DNA of 64,000 bases from Planctomycetota bacterium (GTDB lineage Bacteria > Planctomycetota > UBA8742 > UBA2392). The notes under the pieces were generated by a model that saw only the letters and a program-made list of their open reading frames with translations, was not told the origin of the DNA and did not search any database. Made by a program: the position numbers and the translations under genes. Shown piece by piece: positions 1 to 7,307 of the stretch. Location: contig JADJRK010000001.1 of NCBI GenBank assembly GCA_016712285.1, positions 3,720,001-3,784,000 of the forward strand. Direction: 5' to 3'. Position 1 is the stretch's first letter. The number at the start of each line of letters is the position of its first letter.

Positions 1-1927
1 CCAGGTCATCACCGTCGTTGCGCAAGAGTACGAGCCCTCGCACCAGGCCTGCCACAGGCGCGCTGCGGGCCGAGACCTGGACGGTGCCGTCCGCAGACTC
101 GTTGTACACGCTTAGTACATCCGGGTTGGGCGCGCTGCGGCCAAGGTTCTGGACATTGGGGCCGCGCCGCCTTACCCATGTGCGCACGCCGAAGCGCGAC
201 TGCAAAATCTCAAAGAGTTTGCCCGTCTCCGGTGTCTGCGGGGTGGCGATATCGGCGGCAGCTGGCAGACGCGGCTTGTCGCCGCGAGCCTTGACCGGGG
301 CAATGCGCGGCATGGCACGCGGGCGGCCTCGCTCGGTGTCGCGCAGGAACTGAGCGGCCTCTTTCACGACTTTCAGGTCCGCCGCGCGTATGCCGTAATG
401 CAGCGCGCTCGAAGCGTACCGCGATGCGCCTTCGGCGTCGGCGAAGTGGCTGCGACACCGCGCCATCAGCAGCATGGCGGCGGCGCGGCGACGGTCTGAC
501 GTGTCGATGCCGGAAAGGCGGCGCAGCCTCTTGAATGCCCCTTTGAAGCGGCCTTCCGCAGCCAGGCGGTTGGCCGTTTCTTCAAGGTAGGCGGCCAGTG
601 TCGGCGCCGAAACTTTTTCGAGCATCTTGTTGTTCACGTGGCTCAGCAGCCAGGTTGAGCGCTCGTCCAGCTTGAACGCCGGCGACTGCAGCAGTTGCAC
701 TCGCAGCAACGTCAGGTGCACACTCTTGTCCAGGTTGTCGCCGGCCAGGCGAATGGCGCGGCGCATCAGGCTGTCAGCCATGCGCGCGTCCTGCTGTGTC
801 TGCAACGCCACGCTGCGTGCCGCCAGTGCCAGCCATTCAACGAATGCCGCAGTGCGGTACAGGTCGCGGCGCTTGGTCAGTTGGACAACCATGCCCCGCG
901 CTCTCTCGACGTGACCGGCATCGGCAGTCAGCGCGGCAATCTTGACCTGGTCAATCTCTGCCGCATGGCGGCCGGATTCCAGAGCCATGCCTTGCCTGGT
1001 CGCCAGCTCAAGAATGCGCAGCGCTTCTTCGCTGTTTCCGGCGGCGTAGTGGTCTTCAAATCGCTTGCGTGCCAGACGCGATGCTCTTCGCGAATCGCCT
1101 GCCAGCAACAGTATCTCGACGCGGGCGTCGTCCTGTCCTTCCAGGCGCTGCTCAAAGGTATCGGCCAGGCGCACGGCGGTGCGCTGCATTGCGTCATTGC
1201 CTAGGTCGGACCGGATCTCGTCGCGCACGTACCGGCTGCCCGGGATTACCATGCCGTCCACAACTCGAAACAAGCCGCCCGCGGTCACTGCCTTGAGGGC
1301 ACTGGTCCCGTTGCCTGTCTGTGCCGCGACTGCCTCAAAGTCCTCCAGCCCGATCGGGCAGGGCAACATCGCCAAGCCGGCGAGCAGTTGCTCATGGCGG
1401 CTGCGCATGTTGGAAATCTCGGCGCGTATCACAGTAGTGGACAGGTCTGAATCGCGACCTGAGGCTCGGGTTTCGCGCGCGCCCAAGGCCCGCAGGCGAT
1501 CCAGGAATGCGTCGGAGTGATCAGTGCCGGTGCCGGTCTGGGACAGTACGACCAGTTCCGGCAGGGGCGTTGTAGTCGCGACATCCTGGGCGGCTTCGGC
1601 GCACGAGAGCATGTTGCCGAGCCACTGCAGGCTGGCAGCGTCTGCGGCGGACGGGTCCACCAGGATCAGGACGTCGGCGGCACCGGACAGCAGAGTGGCT
1701 GCATCGGCGGTGCCGAGTGACTGGCTGGCGCGGTTGAGTATCCAGGTGCGAAGGCTGAGCGCTCCGGAGATTGCGTGGCAAGGCGCCCACAGAACGCGCC
1801 TGCCTGCGGAAGCTTGATTGGCTGCAAACTCGGTGGCCCAGGACAGGAGAACCTGTAGGCTGCGGTTGGTTACAATGCGATGCTCTGCCCCTGTGAGGTC
1901 AAGGGAATCGGTGGCCCCGGGATTCAT
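1..1927 (-). CDS. STAND-like regulator with decayed ATPase domain and helical repeats (partial, C-terminus off left edge)
   Basis: The frame is open from an ATG at 1927 to the left edge, so only the first 642 codons are present. A GGAGG Shine-Dalgarno at 1938-1942 and an in-frame stop near 2020 fix the start. Residues 20-170 resemble an AAA/STAND NTPase that has decayed: residues 86-103 (VLILVDPSAADAASLQWL) match the Walker B strand and following helix of AAA_16/MalT-type ATPases (usual form LLLDDLHWADAASL), but only VDP remains of the acidic motif and I see no GxxxxGK[ST] P-loop. A winged-helix-like stretch (about 180-235) and TPR-like helical repeats (about 240-520) follow. The last visible part could begin a sensor domain. 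A signalling or transcription role is inferred from architecture; ATP hydrolysis is not expected. No domain search was possible. Confidence 0.7.
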   Translation of the reverse strand, partial: MNPGATDSLDLTGAEHRIVTNRSLQVLLSWATEFAANQASAGRRVLWAPCHAISGALSLRTWILNRASQSLGTADAATLLSGAADVLILVDPSAADAASLQWLGNMLSCAEAAQDVATTTPLPELVVLSQTGTGTDHSDAFLDRLRALGARETRASGRDSDLSTTVIRAEISNMRSRHEQLLAGLAMLPCPIGLEDFEAVAAQTGNGTSALKAVTAGGLFRVVDGMVIPGSRYVRDEIRSDLGNDAMQRTAVRLADTFEQRLEGQDDARVEILLLAGDSRRASRLARKRFEDHYAAGNSEEALRILELATRQGMALESGRHAAEIDQVKIAALTADAGHVERARGMVVQLTKRRDLYRTAAFVEWLALAARSVALQTQQDARMADSLMRRAIRLAGDNLDKSVHLTLLRVQLLQSPAFKLDERSTWLLSHVNNKMLEKVSAPTLAAYLEETANRLAAEGRFKGAFKRLRRLSGIDTSDRRRAAAMLLMARCRSHFADAEGASRYASSALHYGIRAADLKVVKEAAQFLRDTERGRPRAMPRIAPVKARGDKPRLPAAADIATPQTPETGKLFEILQSRFGVRTWVRRRGPNVQNLGRSAPNPDVLSVYNESADGTVQVSARSAPVAGLVRGLVLLRNDGDDL

Positions 1928-2242
1928 TTTTGACCTGCCTCCATGTGGAGGTCCCCTTCGGGGACTACCACAAATACACGAAAAGAAGCTAAAACCGTCT
2001 CGCAGATTCTGAAGACCGAGTCAAGTTGTGTTAGCGACGATTGGATTTGTGCCATTTGGGCAGTTGAAAAGCAAGGCCGATCTAAGTTGTTGTTGTAGCT
2101 GGTTTTGTGAATATTAGATTTTACGACGAATCACTAACCGGTTGGTTGGAACAGGCAGGGAGTCTAGATCACAACAAAGAGAACGCCCGGGCATCCCCGG
2201 GCGTTCCGTCAATCCAGTTTCATTGGCGTGATTGTGCCAAGA
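1928..2242. other. Intergenic region upstream of the STAND-like gene
   Basis: This 315-base stretch holds no credible gene. It contains the GGAGG ribosome site of the leftward gene (1938-1942), a short GTCCCC-TTC-GGGGAC hairpin at 1951-1965 just upstream of that site, and the terminator of the protease gene at 2181-2206. The leftward gene's promoter should lie between about 1970 and 2170, which is AT-richer than its surroundings. I could not pick one convincing -35/-10 pair. Confidence 0.6.
2181..2206 (-). terminator. Intrinsic terminator of the retropepsin/PDZ gene
   Basis: A perfect 11-bp inverted repeat (GAACGCCCGGG and its complement, 2181-2191 and 2196-2206) encloses a 4-base loop. Read leftward, a T-rich stretch (TCTTTGTTGTG) follows, and the hairpin lies 37 bases beyond the stop codon of the gene at 2243. 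Confidence 0.75.
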
Positions 2243-3922
2243 CTACTTCTCTTTGAAACGCTCTGGATATGCGCCGGTGAAGCCGTAGTTATCCAGCACG
2301 ACCTTCACGTCCAGCTGTTCTTTGCCGCGCTGCAGCCGCACCGTGACTTCCTTGCCCGGGTCCTGTGAGCAGGCCCACATGATCAGTGCCGGCATGTCGC
2401 GTACCTTCACGTCGTTGCCGTCCACGTCTGCATCTTCAAGGTCGTCGGGAATGTCCCCGGCCACTCCAACCAGGTGGGTGATGATGTCGCCCTTCTTGAT
2501 GCCGGCCTTGGCCGCCGCGCCGCCTTCGTCTACGGCTTCCACTTCAAGCCCGCCGCTTTCGAGGCCTTTGGACTTCCAGTCTTCCAACTGGACCGAGTCG
2601 CCGGTGAGGCTGAACTTGCCGGCTTTGCCCTGCCAGGTACGGATGACGGCGTCCTGCACGAAGTCTTCGCTGGCGAAAGGATCGAGCTTGTTCACTTCAT
2701 CTTTGCCGTAGGGGACGAACTCGATATGCCTGTCTTTGGCGTCCACGATCATCTTCTTGAAGCGGGTGGCGAGCGTGACACCGACGATGCCGTCGAAGTT
2801 CAGCTTGTCCACGCCGGGAATCATGGCGCCCATTTCACCAAGCTGGTCGGTGATCTTGGGCAGTTCCATGATGGTGCATGCGACGTCGACTTCTTTGATG
2901 ACGCCGAGCTGGAAGGTGTCCACCATGCCTGACTTCGCGTCGCCCTTGCCGATGCCCTTCACCGGGTAATTGAAGCTGGTGGGCAGCTTGAGGTCGTCGG
3001 CCAGTTTGGTGCCCATCACCAGCAGCATGCTTGCGCCGGTGTCGAACATGAAGCTCTTGGTCTTGCCGTTGATGACGCAATCAAGGTACCAGTACGGCAC
3101 CAGTTCCATCTTGCGGCCGAAGAAGCTCAGTTCGCCGGTGCGGTAGGTCAGGGTCATGCCTTCGGTGGGTGAGCGGCGTTCGGCCTCAGCCTCGGTCTTG
3201 CCATCCTGGATCAACCACGCGGCGTTGGGGCCCACGGGCTGAAGAGAAAACTCGTCTTCGTCCTTCTTGGGGTCTTTCTTCGGCTCTTCGCCGGGCTTGC
3301 CGCCGGGCATTCCGGGCATGCCCGGGATTCCGCCGCCGCCTTTGAGCATGCGGATCAGCATCTCTTCCTGCATGTCGCCGGGTTCTTCGCCCTCGGGGTA
3401 GCGCGTCATGCCAAGCGTGCTTGCGGCGAAGTCGATTTCGACCTTGGCCATCTTCTTGATGATGTTCTGGCCGACGATGCCCATCATGTGGTAGCCGAGC
3501 GTGCCGCTCATGTGATCGAGATTCATCGAAGCGGCAATGCACTCGCCGCGCTTGAAGTCGCCGATCTCAAGGCTGTCCAGAACGACCAGCTTGGCTTCGG
3601 CTGTGCCGACGCCCTGCACGCCGCCGGGCATGTCGTGCTGCTCAAGCTCAAGCTCGGTAGCCAGGCGCGCGTTCAGCACGCTCTGCGTCGCACCGCTGTC
3701 GAACAGGAATTTGTAGGGGCCTTTGCCGTTCACCTTGACCTGGACAAACATCAGGCCTTCGAACTCAAAGCCCACGGTGACGGTGTCGCTGTCCGTGGGT
3801 TTGGATTCAGTCTTCTTGTCGGGGTCCGCCGGCTTGGGCGCGTCCTGCGCCATCGTCGCTGTCGAGGCAAAGAACCCCACAGCCAGAGCCAGCGCGAAAA
3901 GTCTCGAAATCCAAAGCTTCAT
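2243..3922 (-). CDS. Secreted double retropepsin-like aspartyl protease with C-terminal PDZ domain
   Basis: A 559-residue exported protein. Residues 1-26 form a signal peptide (MKLWISRLFALALAVGFF, then ATMAQ). Two retropepsin-like domains follow, each with the catalytic Asp triad: D75-S-G-A (KFLFDSGATQ) and D294-T-G-A (FMFDTGASML). They are joined by a Gly/Met/Pro/Lys-rich linker (about 195-225). A PDZ domain occupies about 455-545 (GIKKGDIITHL carboxylate-loop region). In cellular retropepsin-like proteins two lobes can pair within one chain, so the two motifs may build one active site; that is inference. The frame stays open upstream to 4447, but the ATG at 3922 has a GGAGG site 5 bases upstream and starts the signal peptide, so it is chosen. 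Likely role: periplasmic or outer-surface proteolysis; substrate unknown. A perfect-stem terminator follows at 2181-2206. Confidence 0.85.
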   Translation of the reverse strand: MKLWISRLFALALAVGFFASTATMAQDAPKPADPDKKTESKPTDSDTVTVGFEFEGLMFVQVKVNGKGPYKFLFDSGATQSVLNARLATELELEQHDMPGGVQGVGTAEAKLVVLDSLEIGDFKRGECIAASMNLDHMSGTLGYHMMGIVGQNIIKKMAKVEIDFAASTLGMTRYPEGEEPGDMQEEMLIRMLKGGGGIPGMPGMPGGKPGEEPKKDPKKDEDEFSLQPVGPNAAWLIQDGKTEAEAERRSPTEGMTLTYRTGELSFFGRKMELVPYWYLDCVINGKTKSFMFDTGASMLLVMGTKLADDLKLPTSFNYPVKGIGKGDAKSGMVDTFQLGVIKEVDVACTIMELPKITDQLGEMGAMIPGVDKLNFDGIVGVTLATRFKKMIVDAKDRHIEFVPYGKDEVNKLDPFASEDFVQDAVIRTWQGKAGKFSLTGDSVQLEDWKSKGLESGGLEVEAVDEGGAAAKAGIKKGDIITHLVGVAGDIPDDLEDADVDGNDVKVRDMPALIMWACSQDPGKEVTVRLQRGKEQLDVKVVLDNYGFTGAYPERFKEK

Positions 3923-4229
3923 GAAATCCTCCAGTGTTCGGGCGATGCGCCCTTCTCGTGTAGGAATAGTCAGGGCGCGTGGCGGCCCCTCACGCGGAAA
4001 ATCCTGGCCGGGCCCGGCGACGCGGCACGACTTTGCGGGGCGCCCCGGAAGCGTGTCCAAAGTGTCGGCGTAAAGTCGTAGGATAGGGGCTTTTCGGGCG
4101 TAACGGGGGATTTCGGAAGAAATATCCTGTCCCGTGTCGATTTCGCGGCTACGAGTTCGTCGCGTTTGTAGAGCGAGGGTTGGATTTCGGCAGAAGGCCG
4201 GAAGGCCCCGCAGACCCAGGGAGACGAAC
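3923..4229. other. Divergent intergenic region between protease and DGPF genes
   Basis: This 307-base region separates the leftward protease gene from the rightward DGPF gene and must carry both promoters. The protease ribosome site is at 3928-3932, and an AGGGAGA site for the DGPF gene lies at 4218-4224. I see no hairpin strong enough to call a terminator or riboswitch, and no small gene. Confidence 0.5.
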
Positions 4230-4658
4230 ATGCGATACATGGTGATTGTGAAGCAGAACGAACGGTCCGAGCGCGGCGAGATGCCCAGCGAGCAAGAACT
4301 CGTCGCCATGGGCAAGCTGAACGAGAAACTGATCAAAGCCGGCGTGATGCTGGCCGGCGAAGGCCTGCACCCGAGCAGCAAGGGCAAACGAGTCAAGTTC
4401 GATGGCGGCACGCGCGTCGTGGTCGATGGCCCGTTCGCGGAAACCAAAGAACTCGTCGGCGGGTTCTGGATACTTCAGGTCAAGTCAGAGGAAGAAGTGC
4501 TGGAGTGGGTCAAGCAGATCCCCTTCACCAAGGGCGAGGAAGTCGAGATCCGCAAAGTCTTCGAGCCCGAAGACTTTGAGCCCGCCGTGAAGACTGAGGC
4601 CGGCAAGAAGGTCCTCGAAGACGAAAAGAAGTGGCAGAAGGAACTTGGCCAGCGCTAG
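4230..4658 (+). CDS. DGPF-domain (YCII-related) protein, ECF42-associated
   Basis: A 142-residue cytoplasmic protein of the YCII-related/DGPF family. The signature DGPF is at residues 66-69 and is followed by AETKELVGGFWILQVKS, the most conserved part of the family. The C-terminal tail is longer than usual and rich in Lys/Glu (KKVLEDEKKWQKELGQR). The ATG at 4230 is chosen because an AGGGAGA site lies just upstream and the family begins MRYMVIV; a longer frame back to 4134 has no such support. It is followed by a second DGPF gene and an ECF42-type sigma factor, the arrangement known for ECF42 systems. DGPF proteins are thought to act with that sigma factor; the biochemical role is unknown. Confidence 0.88.
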   Translation: MRYMVIVKQNERSERGEMPSEQELVAMGKLNEKLIKAGVMLAGEGLHPSSKGKRVKFDGGTRVVVDGPFAETKELVGGFWILQVKSEEEVLEWVKQIPFTKGEEVEIRKVFEPEDFEPAVKTEAGKKVLEDEKKWQKELGQR

Positions 4659-4730
4659 GCAGTCGCACCCGGACTTTCCTTAACCCTGATCAACGTGGTC
4701 CGGCAATCGGCCGTGACCGGGAGAACCGCC

Positions 4731-5102
4731 ATGAGATTCCTCTGCCTCTGCTATTACAACGAAGAGAAGTTCAACGCGCTTTCGAAGGAAGAACTCACCG
4801 ACCTCGTGAGCCAGTGCCCCGCCATGGACCAGGAGCTGCGCAAGACCGGCCAACTGCGTTTTGGGGCCGCCCTTGCGGGTCCTGCCAAACGGAAAGTCCT
4901 CAAGCCCGCGGGGGGCAAGCCCACCGTCACCGACGGGCCATACATTGAGACCAAAGAGCTGGTTGGCGGCGTGGTCATGATCGAGGCTGCCGACATTGAC
5001 GAAGCGGTCAAGATCGCCTCGTTGCACCCGGCGGCCAACATCGGCGGCGAGCTGGGCTGGTGTGTCGAGATTCTGCCCCTGGTGTCCTACCAGGAGTCCT
5101 AA
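4731..5102 (+). CDS. Second DGPF-like (YCII-related) protein, ECF42-associated
   Basis: A 123-residue paralog of the preceding gene, 72 bases downstream. The signature is DGPY (68-71) rather than DGPF, followed by IETKELVGGVVMIEAAD. The start MRFLCLCYY has a GGGAGAA site at 4719-4725. The N-terminal strand, central helix and C-terminal HPAANIGG segment fit the ferredoxin-like YCII fold. Together with the neighbouring genes it forms the DGPF-DGPF-ECF42 unit. Its stop codon lies two bases before a perfect 40-bp palindrome of the RAYT-linked repeat family. Confidence 0.87.
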   Translation: MRFLCLCYYNEEKFNALSKEELTDLVSQCPAMDQELRKTGQLRFGAALAGPAKRKVLKPAGGKPTVTDGPYIETKELVGGVVMIEAADIDEAVKIASLHPAANIGGELGWCVEILPLVSYQES

Positions 5103-5104
5103 TG

Positions 5105-5144
5105 AAAACAGGGACAGGCACGCGCGCGTGCCTGTCCCTGTTTT
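5105..5144. repeat. REP-like palindrome, GGGACAGGC family (copy 1)
   Basis: A perfect 40-bp palindrome: the 20-base arm AAAACAGGGACAGGCACGCG (5105-5124) is followed directly by its reverse complement. It starts two bases after the stop of the second DGPF gene and precedes the sigma factor gene. Its outer bases (AAAACAG) differ from those of the copies at 6419 and 7264 (AATAAAGAG), so it is a variant of the same family. As RNA it would form a strong hairpin and, with the trailing T run, could also act as a terminator. Confidence 0.85.
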
Positions 5145-5185
5145 GTGGCTTGCGGCAACGAGTCGCTATGGTCTGATTGCCGCCT

Positions 5186-6424
5186 GTGAGCGACGTGCAC
5201 CGTACAATCGAAGCCGTCTGGCACATGGAAGCGGCGCGCGTGATCGCGGCTGTGGCCCGTATCACGCGCGACGTGGGCCGCGCCGAGGAGCTGGCGCAGG
5301 ACGCTCTAGTCTCTGCGCTTGAGCAATGGCCGCAAACCGGTGTGCCCGATAATCCCGGTGCATGGCTGATGACCGCAGCCAAACACCGCGCCATCGACGT
5401 CCTGCGGCGCAACAAGCGGCTCAAGCGCAAGCAGCAAGAGATCGGACGACAAGCCGAGGCCCGCCAGAGCGAGACGCCGGATTGGGACACGGCACTGGAT
5501 GATGAAATCGGCGACAACATGCTCAGCCTGATCTTCACTGCATGTCACCCTGCGCTCTCAATGGAAGCGCGGGTGGCGTTGACGCTGCGGCTGGTCGGCG
5601 GCCTGACGACTGACGAGATCGCGCGCGCGTTTCTTGCGCCCGAGACCACGATCGCCCAGCGCATCGTGCGCGCCAAGCGCACCCTGACCGAGGAGAAAGT
5701 CCCGTTCGAAACACCGCGCGGTCCGGACCTAGGCCCGAGGCTTTCGTCGGTGCTTGAGGTGCTCTACTTGATTTTCAATGAGGGCTACACGGCGACGGCG
5801 GGCCAGGACTGGATGCGCCCGGCATTGTGTGATGAAGCCCTGCGCCTGGGGCGCGTGCTGGCCGAACTCGCGCCCAACGAGCCCGAAGTCCACGGGCTTG
5901 TAGCGCTGATGGAAATACAGGCCTCACGAATTCACGCGCGAACTGGACCAGACGGCGAGCCGATCCTGTTGCTGGAGCAGAACCGCGCTCGCTGGGACCA
6001 GTTGCTGATTCGCCGAGGGCTGGCTGCACTGAAGCGCGCCGAAGACCTCGGCAGCGCCGGGGGGCCATATGTGCTACAGGCCGCCATAGCCGCCTGCCAC
6101 GCGCGCGCGGTGACGGCAGCGGATACGGACTGGCACCAGATTGCGGCGCTGTATCAGCGCTTGTCTGACATGACCGGATCGCCGATTGTCGAGTTGAACC
6201 GCGCGGTAGCCGTGGCAATGGCCGACGGCCCGCAGGCCGGCCTGGAAATCGTGGACACACTGCAGGACGCCCTCGCGGACTATCACCTGTTGCCAAGCGT
6301 GCGCGGCGACCTGTTGAGCAATCTTGGCCGTCACCAGGAAGCCGCCACCGAGTTCGAACGTGCCGCCGCAATGACCCACAACGAACGAGAAAAAAGGCTC
6401 CTGCTAAAACGCGCCGGAAAATAA
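5186..6424 (+). CDS. ECF42-type RNA polymerase sigma factor with C-terminal TPR-like extension
   Basis: A 412-residue sigma-70 family protein that should direct RNA polymerase to its own promoter set. Region 2 is in the first 90 residues (RAEELAQDALVSALEQW, then AAKHRAIDVLRRNKR) and region 4 lies at about 125-170 (GGLTTDEIARAFLAPETTI). A long C-terminal half of helical, TPR-like character (FNEGYTATAG, then LNRAVAVAMADGP) is the hallmark of ECF42, which lacks a classical anti-sigma factor. The two upstream DGPF genes support this. I chose GTG 5186 because the family starts near S-x-x-H-R-x-I-E-A-V-W; a TTG at 5177 would add three residues. The stop codon (6422-6424) lies inside a 46-bp RAYT-linked palindrome. 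Confidence 0.9.
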   Translation: MSDVHRTIEAVWHMEAARVIAAVARITRDVGRAEELAQDALVSALEQWPQTGVPDNPGAWLMTAAKHRAIDVLRRNKRLKRKQQEIGRQAEARQSETPDWDTALDDEIGDNMLSLIFTACHPALSMEARVALTLRLVGGLTTDEIARAFLAPETTIAQRIVRAKRTLTEEKVPFETPRGPDLGPRLSSVLEVLYLIFNEGYTATAGQDWMRPALCDEALRLGRVLAELAPNEPEVHGLVALMEIQASRIHARTGPDGEPILLLEQNRARWDQLLIRRGLAALKRAEDLGSAGGPYVLQAAIAACHARAVTAADTDWHQIAALYQRLSDMTGSPIVELNRAVAVAMADGPQAGLEIVDTLQDALADYHLLPSVRGDLLSNLGRHQEAATEFERAAAMTHNEREKRLLLKRAGK

Positions 6425-6464
6425 AGAGGGACAGGCACGCAAGCGTGCCTGTCCCTCTTTATTT
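6419..6464. repeat. REP-like palindrome, GGGACAGGC family (copy 2)
   Basis: A perfect inverted repeat with 22-base arms (6419-6440 and 6443-6464) and a 2-base AA centre. The core is AATAAAGAGGGACAGGCACG. The left arm contains the TAA stop of the sigma factor gene. Its inner 44 bases (6420-6463) are the same sequence as the copy at 7264-7307 on the other side of the transposase gene. Confidence 0.9.
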
Positions 6465-6511
6465 CGTGGCTTCAGAATTGAACCTTTCTAGACTGCGTGC
6501 TTGGATATACC

Positions 6512-6527
6512 GTGCCTGTCCCTGTTT
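6512..6527. repeat. Half-copy of the REP-like palindrome
   Basis: The 16 bases GTGCCTGTCCCTGTTT match one arm of the 5105-5144 palindrome, with no second arm nearby. It lies 13 bases before the transposase start codon. Flanking of a RAYT gene by full and partial repeats is typical of REP/RAYT loci. Confidence 0.7.
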
Positions 6528-6539
6528 AACCGGTGGTTC

Positions 6540-7259
6540 ATGCCGCGCGTCGCGAGACAGATCTTTGATGGCGGCTGTTACCACGTGATCAATCGTGGCA
6601 ACAATCGCGCCACGGTCTTCCACAACGAGGGCGACTACTTCGCTTTCGTGCGCTCGATCCACCACGCCTGCGCTCGCATTCCTATGCGTCTGCTGGGCTT
6701 CTGCGTGATGCCGAATCACTATCACCTGGTGCTATGGCCCAAGATCGCGGCGGATCTCAGCGAGTGGATGCGCTGGCTGCAAACCTCGCATGCCCGGCGC
6801 TATCACAAGTTGCGCGGCAGCAGCGGGCACCTTTGGCAAGGACGCTACAAGTCGTTTCCGGTGCAGCAGGATGGCGTGCTCAACACAGTGCTCAAGTACG
6901 TCGAGAATAATCCAGTGCGAGCAGGCCTGGCGCAAAAGGCCGAGCTTTGGCCGTGGTCTAGCGCCGGATTCTGGCTGAAGGGTGGCGCGGACCGAAAATT
7001 GCTGCGCGCGTTCCGTGAAGACGGCGAGCCGACACCGACCGAACCTCCCGCCTGGATGACTGAGGGCCCGGTTCCCAGGCCGTTGCCGTGGCTGCGTTAT
7101 GTCAATGCTGCCGTAGTCGAGGACGAACTAAACAGCTTTCGCCGCAGCGTAGTCAAAGAGCTGCCGTTCGGATCCCAGACGTGGGTAGAAGACATCTGCG
7201 AGCGCCTGGGGATCAGCGCACGCCTGCGCCCCCAAGGCCGCCCCGTTACTGAGAAATAA
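6540..7259 (+). CDS. REP-associated tyrosine transposase (RAYT, Y1/HUH superfamily)
   Basis: A 239-residue Y1 transposase, a usual RAYT length. The HUH motif is H60-Y-H62 (MPNHYHLVLW), the RAYT form, and the nucleophile is Y120 (LKYVENNPVRAGL). The N-terminal YHVINRGNN and the central SSGHLWQGRYKSF are also family signatures, so the catalytic set looks complete. RAYTs nick single-stranded REP palindromes and are thought to mobilise them; they are not classical insertion sequences. Here the gene is bracketed by palindromes at 6419-6464, 6512-6527 and 7264-7307, which are the likely substrates. The ATG at 6540 begins the family N-terminus (MPRVARQ); a frame back to 6501 would read through the half-repeat. 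Confidence 0.93.
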   Translation: MPRVARQIFDGGCYHVINRGNNRATVFHNEGDYFAFVRSIHHACARIPMRLLGFCVMPNHYHLVLWPKIAADLSEWMRWLQTSHARRYHKLRGSSGHLWQGRYKSFPVQQDGVLNTVLKYVENNPVRAGLAQKAELWPWSSAGFWLKGGADRKLLRAFREDGEPTPTEPPAWMTEGPVPRPLPWLRYVNAAVVEDELNSFRRSVVKELPFGSQTWVEDICERLGISARLRPQGRPVTEK

Positions 7260-7263
7260 AGAG

Positions 7264-7307
7264 AATAAAGAGGGACAGGCACGCAAGCGTGCCTGTCCCT
7301 CTTTATT
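7264..7307. repeat. REP-like palindrome, GGGACAGGC family (copy 3)
   Basis: A perfect inverted repeat with 21-base arms (7264-7284 and 7287-7307) around AA, matching the inner 44 bases of copy 2. It begins 4 bases after the RAYT stop codon. Its right arm contains the TAA stop (7303-7305, read leftward) of the radical SAM gene. Confidence 0.9.

Noticed and set aside
3923..4447. N-terminal extension of the retropepsin/PDZ protein
   Set aside because: The frame is open to 4447, but it overlaps the divergent DGPF gene. The signal peptide and GGAGG site at 3922 mark the real start.
5105..7307. The palindromes as a CRISPR array
   Set aside because: Copies are hundreds of bases apart, separated by genes, and have no spacer pattern or cas genes nearby.
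6419..7307. Classical insertion sequence
   Set aside because: The transposase is of the RAYT type with palindromes, not an IS with terminal inverted repeats and target duplications. I see no direct repeats flanking the unit.
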